Below are positions 6,215 to 10,564 of a stretch of DNA of 10,564 bases, piece after piece. Position numbers and translations under genes: made by a program. This DNA is from CAYPOY01 sp964412395 (GTDB lineage Bacteria; Chloroflexota; Anaerolineae; B4-G1). The DNA lies in assembly GCA_964412395.1 (NCBI GenBank), contig CAYPOY010000170.1, forward strand, positions 1 through 10,564, written 5' to 3'. Position 1 is the stretch's first letter, and each line of letters opens with the position of its first letter. The notes beneath the pieces were generated by a model that made no database searches, was not told the DNA's origin, and was given only the letters and a program-made list of their open reading frames with translations.

Positions 6215-7573
6215 TCATAGCAGGCGCTTCACCCACGCTTCAAGCGTCCTGCGGCTATGTCCAACGAATTTCGCAGCTATCTCTTTTGGTGTACCCTTTG
6301 CGACGCTCTCCTGATACTTCCGTGCCTTTTCGCGCCTTTCCTCCACGTCTGGGCGTTCCTCCAACAGTGGCGCCCCCTTACGCTTCCTGCCCGCGCCCCT
6401 CTCGCCGTCCATCGGCGATCGCACTTCATCTGCACCAAATTCGTGTAGCATCCTGGCCCATAAACTTTTGAAGTAGTCGGCCACCTCTGGATACACGACG
6501 CATTCACCCCTCACTTTTGCGTGGTTCGTCTTACGTACCCAAAAGCGAATCACGTTAGAGACACCTACAGGCTCGTCGTCACCGGGCCATAGCGTCGTTA
6601 ACTCCATACCCCAGCGGACGCGCCAGGTCGGATCGCCGAAAACGTTGAAAACGCTATCTGGTGACCAGACTGTCGCCTCCACAATCGGCCCACGTCTAGC
6701 CTCACCATTCAACCATTGTACCAAATCTTGTGGTGTTGTATCCAGAGGAGGAGACTCGCGCACGGGGAGAAACTTGTTTAATTGGTCAATTACATCATTG
6801 CTTAACGTGTCCATTGTAAAACCGCCTCCCTTGCTGTGAGGGCGGCTCTGGTGTATGCTGGAATCACCAGGCCGCCGCTTCCGGTCCGGTCGTGCCCCAT
6901 TCCCCGGCAACAGCAAAGCCAGCGGACGGGCCAGCGTGCCGCGCGGCCGTTCCTCGTCCTGCTCCTGCTCCTGCGCCAGGCGGTCCCAGGGCGATGGTAC
7001 GTCGTCGTATTCGCCGGCCCGCAGGTGGGCACCCACCTCGGGCGGGAGCTCGATTGAGAACTCGTCGAGGGGATGATCATCTTTCCGCCAACTATTCAGC
7101 CGCTCGCAGTTATGGACGAGGGAGCTTAGATCGTACATCTGACCGGCGCACCGCCCCTTAGAATAACGCCGGCACGTGAAAAGCAAACCAAGCTCTCGCA
7201 GGTGGCGAGCGTACCGGTTTTGCGTGTCCCGGTTGGCTCGGCATTGGATGTCGCTAAGGAGCAAGCCCTCGCCGCTTTGGGCGAGTAGGTGGATCACCCA
7301 GGCCACCTCGGAGTCAGACAGACCGAGATCGCGATAATTCCTCAACACGATGCCAGGGACGACGACGTCTCGGTAGCCGTCCCTTTCTCCGTCTGTCGGC
7401 GGGTTATCGAGTTGGGTAAACAAGTTGATTGCGTTTCTGGTCACACGGGTGATCTCTATCGCGTCATCCGTAGCCGTCCATTCTCGCAGATGCTCCAGGA
7501 GATCCACGAGGTCGCCGTTCAGGGGGAGGGGGACGAATTCCCACGGCGTGTTGGTTTGGTTATCCAATTCCAT
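6215..7573 (-). CDS. Two-part DNA-binding protein: winged-helix N-part fused to an HTH C-part
   Basis: This 452-residue frame has two distinct halves. The N-part (about residues 1-205) contains a winged-helix pattern: LGLSDSEVAWVIHLLAQ, a second helix and NRYARHLRELGLLFTCRRYS, as in phage replication initiators and transcription regulators. The linker (about 206-250) is Arg-, Gly- and Pro-rich and does not look folded. The C-part starts at Met254 (MDTLSNDVIDQLNKFLPV) and ends in a helix-turn-helix, KGTPKEIAAKFVGHSRRTLE, followed by AWVKRLL. Met254 (6814) has its own ribosome site, GGGAGG about ten bases upstream, so the C-part can probably be made as a separate 199-residue protein. The main start ATG at 7573 has AGAGGT close upstream. 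The gene follows the integrase by 44 bases and may be transcribed with it. The function is not known; control of integration, early transcription or replication start are all possible. Confidence 0.6.
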   Translation of the reverse strand: MELDNQTNTPWEFVPLPLNGDLVDLLEHLREWTATDDAIEITRVTRNAINLFTQLDNPPTDGERDGYRDVVVPGIVLRNYRDLGLSDSEVAWVIHLLAQSGEGLLLSDIQCRANRDTQNRYARHLRELGLLFTCRRYSKGRCAGQMYDLSSLVHNCERLNSWRKDDHPLDEFSIELPPEVGAHLRAGEYDDVPSPWDRLAQEQEQDEERPRGTLARPLALLLPGNGARPDRKRRPGDSSIHQSRPHSKGGGFTMDTLSNDVIDQLNKFLPVRESPPLDTTPQDLVQWLNGEARRGPIVEATVWSPDSVFNVFGDPTWRVRWGMELTTLWPGDDEPVGVSNVIRFWVRKTNHAKVRGECVVYPEVADYFKSLWARMLHEFGADEVRSPMDGERGAGRKRKGAPLLEERPDVEERREKARKYQESVAKGTPKEIAAKFVGHSRRTLEAWVKRLL

Positions 7574-7617
7574 TGTACCTCTTGGATTACAGCAGTCTGG
7601 GGATGCGCCGGTCCTCC

Positions 7618-8604
7618 CTACAGTCCCAAGCGCCCCGATACCATCTTGCTGGTCTTGTCCTTCTTGACCGTGATTCGTCGGACGTATACGCGAGTAGTGG
7701 CGGGGTTGGAGTGCCCCAGGGCGTCTTGTGTGGCGATTATGCTACCCGTCTCCTCTGCCACGATGCGGGCGTAGGTGTGGCGGGTCTGGTGCAAGTGCAC
7801 GTCACCGATGCCCGCAGCCTGGGCGTACCGCTTCAAGTTCTTGACGAAAGCGTGAGAGGTCAGGGGATCGCCTGGCTTCCCTGCGCGGTCGTGCCGGGTC
7901 CACAACGGGCTGTCCTCAGTCATTCCCTCCAGCCGGCCGCTCGCTTCCAGGTAGTCCACCAGGGCGTCCCTCACAGCGGGATCCGCCACTTCACGGGCCA
8001 CGTAGTCGCCGCCTTTCACTTCGCCCGTGAGCGTGATAGTGCCGTTAATCTTCACGTCGCCCCACCGGAGTTGTGCCACCTCCCGCCGGCGCATCCCCGT
8101 GAGCAGGTAGAACAATAGCATCGCCAGATCGCGCTTGCCGACGATGCTCCCGCTGTCTGCCTTGTCCTTGACCACCCGCACCAACGCCCGCACCTCGGCG
8201 TCATCGAGGGCCTGTGTGCTCTCTGTCTGGTAGGCTTTCGGGGCTTTGGGGCGGGCCAGGTTGACGGGGTTGCTACGGATCACCTGGGACAAATCGGGGT
8301 CTGCCAGCGCCCACGTGTAGAACGATGACACCCGACTAACACGGGCGTACACCGTAGCCGGGGCGAGTCCCTGGCCTTCCAGTTCGGCCTGCCAGGTCTT
8401 AACGTCCAGGGGCGTAACCAGGGCGGGATGTTTGCCCGTGAAGTCGAAAAAAGCGTTGGCAACCCTCCGCTTGTCCCTCAACAGGTCGTGCCGCCTGGCG
8501 CTCCTGGCGCCGGTTCGGGCGTCGGCCCACAGCGCCACCGCGCCTACTATGGCGTCGGGGTTGTACTCTAGTTCGTAGGTTCTGGTAGTCAATTCTGTGC
8601 TCAT
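7618..8604 (-). CDS. int: Tyrosine recombinase (phage-type integrase)
   Basis: This 328-residue protein would integrate and excise the element by site-specific recombination. It has an N-terminal SAM-like core-binding domain (about residues 15-110, including VTPLDVKTWQAELEGQGLAP) and a C-terminal catalytic domain (about 130-328). All expected catalytic residues are visible: Arg172 in TGMRRRE, Lys197 in the beta turn TGEVKGGD, His272 and Arg275 in HLHQTRH, His298 in LGHSN and the nucleophile Tyr307 in TTRVYVRR. Length and order are normal, so the enzyme should be active. The ATG at 8604 has AAGGCGG four bases upstream. The gene lies at the right boundary of the element, next to chromosomal DNA, and reads into the element, as is usual for prophage integrases. 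Its own promoter carries a nine-C run in the spacer. Confidence 0.93.
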   Translation of the reverse strand: MSTELTTRTYELEYNPDAIVGAVALWADARTGARSARRHDLLRDKRRVANAFFDFTGKHPALVTPLDVKTWQAELEGQGLAPATVYARVSRVSSFYTWALADPDLSQVIRSNPVNLARPKAPKAYQTESTQALDDAEVRALVRVVKDKADSGSIVGKRDLAMLLFYLLTGMRRREVAQLRWGDVKINGTITLTGEVKGGDYVAREVADPAVRDALVDYLEASGRLEGMTEDSPLWTRHDRAGKPGDPLTSHAFVKNLKRYAQAAGIGDVHLHQTRHTYARIVAEETGSIIATQDALGHSNPATTRVYVRRITVKKDKTSKMVSGRLGL

Positions 8605-8670
8605 TTTACCGCCTTTTTAGGTTTCAGTTCCTTACCCGTTGTGTAACCTATGCTCATTATAACAGGTTTC
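8598..8670. repeat. Duplicated TGCTCATT and AGGTTTC elements around the integrase promoter
   Basis: TGCTCATT occurs at 8598-8605 and 8651-8658, and AGGTTTC at 8619-8625 and 8664-8670, in the same order and direction. The second copy includes part of the -10 box. They may be arm-type binding sites of the integrase or operator sites; chance duplication is also possible. Confidence 0.35.
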
Positions 8671-8685
8671 GGGGGGGGGTGTCAA
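8656..8685 (-). promoter_or_regulatory. Integrase promoter with a C9 run in the spacer
   Basis: On the minus strand TTGACA (8685-8680) and TATAAT (8661-8656) are separated by 18 bases. Both hexamers match consensus exactly. The spacer begins with nine C (8679-8671), so loss of one C would give the optimal 17-base spacing. Transcription would start near 8650 and read into the integrase gene. Confidence 0.8.
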
Positions 8686-8882
8686 CCTGACTTTTGTACT
8701 ACCGCCCCACGCAAACGCGCCCACCAGCACACGGGCCAATGGGCGCGAAGTCACACCGCCGCCACAGCATCAGCCTGGGCCACGTCCACCGGTGGGATCG
8801 CGCCAACTTGCACGGATGGGCAGGATAAGGTAGAATCACTCAGGCCGAACAGCCATTCAAATGTCAATTTGGATACGCCAAT
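8686..8882. other. Gene-free junction between element and chromosome
   Basis: I see no convincing gene between the integrase promoter and the serS promoter. The attachment site most likely lies here, since the integrase and its promoter are to the left and housekeeping DNA is to the right. The second attachment site is outside the window, so the core sequence cannot be identified. The stretch 8851-8900 is AT-richer and contains four CAAAT/ATTTG five-mers (8858, 8867, 8881, 8892) and a 7-bp inverted repeat AGCCATT/AATGGCT. Confidence 0.4.
8808..8836 (+). promoter_or_regulatory. Possible upstream promoter for serS
   Basis: TTGCAC (8808-8813) and TAGAAT (8831-8836) are separated by 17 bases. 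The -10 box is the same as that of the tRNA-Ser promoter. The -35 box matches consensus only in its TTG, so this is weaker than the promoter at 8883-8911. Confidence 0.35.
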
Positions 8883-8911
8883 TTGTAAAGTCAAATGGCT
8901 TGTGTTATAAT
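8883..8911 (+). promoter_or_regulatory. Main promoter of the small membrane protein and serS
   Basis: TTGTAA (8883-8888) and TATAAT (8906-8911) are separated by 17 bases, and TG two bases before the -10 box makes it an extended -10. Transcription would start near 8918, giving a leader of about 60 bases to the small ORF and about 230 bases to serS. Confidence 0.75.
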
Positions 8912-8928
8912 CCTCGCAGCGTAATCCG

Positions 8929-8958
8929 CCCCCTCGTCCCGGAGGCGAGGGGGGTTTT
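8929..8958 (+). terminator. Terminator-like hairpin in the serS leader
   Basis: CCCCCTCG (8929-8936) pairs with CGAGGGGG (8946-8953) across a nine-base loop, followed by TTTT (8955-8958). The hairpin begins about 11 bases after the predicted transcription start. The T run is short, so it may be a leaky attenuator, or a stability element at the 5' end of the message. Confidence 0.5.
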
Positions 8959-8978
8959 GGCCATATCGCGGAGGCAAG

Positions 8979-9086
8979 ATGACGGAAATCCCGGAGGGAG
9001 TGTGGATAGCGGGCGGTGCGGCTATCCTCGCCGTGGTCGCGATATATGCACTGCTTGTTCTGCGTTCGCGCCGGATCAACCTTTAG
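8979..9086 (+). CDS. Small single-pass membrane protein, 35 residues
   Basis: The ATG at 8979 has GGAGG four bases upstream and the frame ends in TAG at 9084-9086. The translation starts MTEIPEGVWIAGGAAILAVV and continues AIYALLVLRSRRINL. Residues 9-28 form one hydrophobic helix, with an acidic N-terminus and an Arg-rich C-terminus (RSRR), the charge pattern of a membrane protein with its C-terminus inside. It lies between the serS promoter and serS on the same strand, so both would be on one message. I do not know its function. The good ribosome site, promoter context and clear membrane pattern favour a real gene; its small size is the main reason for doubt. Confidence 0.6.
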   Translation: MTEIPEGVWIAGGAAILAVVAIYALLVLRSRRINL

Positions 9087-9090
9087 AGTA

Positions 9091-9111
9091 GGACAAGATG
9101 GCATCTTGTCC
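9091..9111. repeat. 21-bp perfect palindrome between the small ORF and serS
   Basis: GGACAAGATG (9091-9100) and CATCTTGTCC (9102-9111) are exact reverse complements around a single G. GT (9088-9089) and AC (9113-9114) extend the symmetry after one mismatch. It has no T run. It may be a dispersed intergenic palindrome, an mRNA stability hairpin, or a binding site. Confidence 0.8.
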
Positions 9112-9149
9112 CACAGCTATTTTCGAGGCAGGTGAACAGGAAGAATAAC

Positions 9150-10445
9150 ATGCTCGACATTGCACTCATTCGTGAACAGTCGGAGCAAGTCAAAGATGGC
9201 TTGCTGAGCCGGAATGAAGACCCCGTTCGGGTGGATACTATCCTGGCGTTGGATGCGCAGCGGCGCGAGCTACTCCAGGAGGTCGAGGTGCTCAGGGCTG
9301 AGCGCAATCGCGTCTCCAGGGAGATCGGCCGGCTCAAGGACAAGGCCGAACGGGAGCGGCTCATCGCCGAGATGCGCCAGGTAGGAGACCGCATCAGCGA
9401 GCTTGAAGTCCAGTTGCGTCAGGTTGAATCTGAACTCAAGACAGCGATGCTGGAGGTGCCCAACTTGCCACACGAGAGCGTCCCCGTCGGCCCTGACGAG
9501 ACGCACAACGTCCTCGTGCGCGAGTGGGGGAAGCCCCGGGAATTTGGCTTCGAACCGGTGCCTCATTGGGATTTGGGGCCGGAACTGGGTATTCTCGACT
9601 TCGAGCGGGGTGTGAAGCTCTCCGGCAGCCGTTTCTACGTTTTGCGCGGGGCCGGAGCGCGGTTACAGCGCGCGCTCATTGCCTGGATGCTGGACGTGCA
9701 CACCAGGGAACACGGCTACACCGAGATCTACCCACCTTTTGTCGTCAAGGCAGAATGTATGTGGGGTGCGGGGGAACTCCCCAAGTTTGCCGGCAACATT
9801 TATCACGACGTTGAAGATGACCTCTGGCTCATCCCTACGGCTGAGGTCCCGCTGACCAACCTGCACCGGGACGAGATTCTCACTGGCGATGACCTGCCCT
9901 TGCGCTACGTGGCCTATAGCGCTTGTTTTCGCCGTGAGAAAATGAGCGCCGGGCGAGACGTGCGCGGCATCAAGCGTGGCCACCAATTCGACAAGGTGGA
10001 GATGTACAAGTTCACCAGCCCGGAAACCAGTTACGACGAACTGGAAGCAATGCTTGAGGACGCGCTGGACATTTGCCGCCGTCTGGGTATTCCTCTCCGC
10101 CTGCTAGAACTATGTACGGGTGACCTGGGCTTCCATTCGAGTAAGACCTATGACATCGAGATGTGGGCGCCGGGCTGCGGGGAGTGGCTGGAGGTGAGCA
10201 GTCTGAGCAACTGCGAGGCATTCCAGGCGCTACGGGCGAACATCCGCTACCGTCCAGAACGGGGAGCCAAGCCTCGCTTTGTTCACACGCTCAACGGCTC
10301 TGGGTTGGCATTGCCCCGGGTGGTGATCGCGGTTATGGAGAATTACCAGCGAGCGGACGGCAGCATCGTGGTGCCCGAGGTGCTGCGGCCGTGGATGGGA
10401 GGGATAAAGATCATTGGCGACAGGGAGAGCGGTAGAGAAGATTGA
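9150..10445 (+). CDS. serS: Seryl-tRNA synthetase
   Basis: Cytoplasmic class II aminoacyl-tRNA synthetase that activates serine with ATP and charges tRNA-Ser. The ATG at 9150 gives 431 residues starting MLDIALIREQ, the usual SerRS start, with AGGAAG six bases upstream. A GTG at 9132 is in frame but would add residues that the family lacks. Residues about 30-100 form the long antiparallel coiled coil that grips the long variable arm of tRNA-Ser. Then come the class II core: motif 1 around GYTEIYPPF (189-197), the TAE serine-binding loop (230-232), motif 2 FRREKMSAGRDVRG (260-273) with HQFDKVE, and motif 3 NGSGLALPR (382-390) with PEVLRPWMGG. Length is normal. The residue after Lys in motif 2 is Met where Gly is more common. 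The substrate tRNA gene follows directly. Confidence 0.97.
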   Translation: MLDIALIREQSEQVKDGLLSRNEDPVRVDTILALDAQRRELLQEVEVLRAERNRVSREIGRLKDKAERERLIAEMRQVGDRISELEVQLRQVESELKTAMLEVPNLPHESVPVGPDETHNVLVREWGKPREFGFEPVPHWDLGPELGILDFERGVKLSGSRFYVLRGAGARLQRALIAWMLDVHTREHGYTEIYPPFVVKAECMWGAGELPKFAGNIYHDVEDDLWLIPTAEVPLTNLHRDEILTGDDLPLRYVAYSACFRREKMSAGRDVRGIKRGHQFDKVEMYKFTSPETSYDELEAMLEDALDICRRLGIPLRLLELCTGDLGFHSSKTYDIEMWAPGCGEWLEVSSLSNCEAFQALRANIRYRPERGAKPRFVHTLNGSGLALPRVVIAVMENYQRADGSIVVPEVLRPWMGGIKIIGDRESGRED

Positions 10446-10470
10446 CAGCTCCTTGTTGGCGTGGTAGAAT
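10442..10470 (+). promoter_or_regulatory. tRNA-Ser promoter overlapping the serS stop codon
   Basis: TTGACA (10442-10447) and TAGAAT (10465-10470) are separated by 17 bases. The -35 box shares four bases with the end of serS and includes its TGA stop codon. Transcription would start near 10477, about 26 bases before the mature tRNA. Confidence 0.8.
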
Positions 10471-10481
10471 CTAACACGCCA
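10457..10481. promoter_or_regulatory. 25-bp near-perfect palindrome centred on the tRNA-Ser -10 box
   Basis: TGGCGTG (10457-10463) and CACGCCA (10475-10481) are exact reverse complements, and the inner TAGAATCTA (10465-10473) is also symmetric. Eleven of twelve pairs match around one centre (10469). A protein bound here would cover the -10 box and the start site. Confidence 0.65.
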
Positions 10482-10502
10482 GGGGGAGTCACCCTCGGAA
10501 CC

Positions 10503-10564
10503 GGAGGGATGGCCGAGTGGACGAAGGCGACGGTCTTGAAAACCGTTGTGGCCGCAAGGTCACC
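10503..10564 (+). tRNA. tRNA-Ser, anticodon TGA, cut by the right edge
   Basis: The 5' acceptor strand GGAGGGA (10503-10509) is followed by the D stem GCC/GGC (10512-10514, 10526-10528) and the anticodon stem ACGGT/ACCGT with loop CTTGAAA. The anticodon TGA is at 10537-10539. A long class II variable arm, GTGGCC/GGTCAC around GCAA, confirms a serine tRNA. The T arm and 3' acceptor strand lie beyond the window. It reads serine codons of the UCN box, mainly UCA and UCG. It is preceded by its own promoter and by serS. Confidence 0.95.

Larger units (their letters stand above)
6090..6217. repeat. 12-bp perfect inverted repeats flanking the early promoter
   Basis: TGACATTGTGCA (6090-6101) and TGCACAATGTCA (6206-6217) are exact reverse complements 104 bases apart. 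On the minus strand one arm covers the start codon of the RHH-like gene and the other covers the stop codon of the 452-residue gene. The segment between them holds the extended -10 promoter, an 11-bp inverted repeat, and two TCCTTAA repeats (6190-6196, 6198-6204). They could be a pair of regulator sites or the ends of an invertible segment. Confidence 0.7.

Noticed and set aside
8751..9104. 117-codon frame on the minus strand across the serS promoter
   Set aside because: It runs through the promoter, hairpin and small ORF, and the translation is low in recognisable structure.
8918..9149. T-box riboswitch before serS
   Set aside because: The conserved T-box and antiterminator sequences (such as AGGGTGGNACCGCG) are not present, and the leader between the promoter and serS is occupied by the small ORF.
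10503..10564. tRNA-Ser as the attachment site of the element
   Set aside because: The integrase lies about 1.9 kb away and the intact promoter and serS gene stand between them.

Overview
The window joins a block of conserved bacterial chromosome on the right (about 8800-10564) to an integrated mobile element, most likely a prophage, on the left (1 to about 8690). The right part is on the + strand: a promoter region, an overlooked 35-residue membrane-protein ORF, serS (seryl-tRNA synthetase) and the first 62 bases of tRNA-Ser(UGA). The SerRS motif 2 and 3 wording, the GC-rich coding style and the sigma70-type promoters suggest an uncultured Chloroflexota (Anaerolineae-like) bacterium. This placement is an inference from a single housekeeping protein and is only moderately secure.

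All element genes lie on the minus strand and read right to left. In order of transcription they are: a complete tyrosine recombinase (8604-7618) with a near-consensus promoter; a 452-residue protein that looks like two DNA-binding proteins joined in frame (7573-6215); a regulatory region with an extended -10 promoter and nested inverted repeats; then a tightly coupled operon made of a ribbon-helix-helix-like protein, two small unknown proteins and a 1002-residue zinc-finger/TOPRIM/helicase replication protein, linked by four-base ATGA or GTGA overlaps. Next come an 82-residue unknown protein overlapping a sigma-factor-like protein (region 4 HTH), a 126-residue unknown, a second ribbon-helix-helix-like protein behind phased 11-bp repeats, and the N-terminal 248 residues of a phage tail tape measure protein that runs off the left edge.

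The likely logic is: the recombinase integrates and excises the element; the RHH and HTH proteins control the early promoter; the primase-helicase copies the element, possibly from the nine-base repeat array at its 3' end; and the sigma-like protein, perhaps with the second RHH protein, switches on the structural genes. Terminase, portal and capsid genes are not seen between the replication genes and the tape measure gene, so the late region is either rearranged, deleted or located further left.

The most unusual signals are in non-coding DNA and small ORFs: a run of nine C in the spacer of the integrase promoter, a ten-G run at the start of the 126-residue gene, a 72-bp inverted array of 9-bp repeats over the primase stop codon, nested inverted repeats around the early promoter, phased 11-bp repeats before the second RHH gene, a palindrome centred on the tRNA-Ser -10 box, and the unannotated small membrane protein just upstream of serS.
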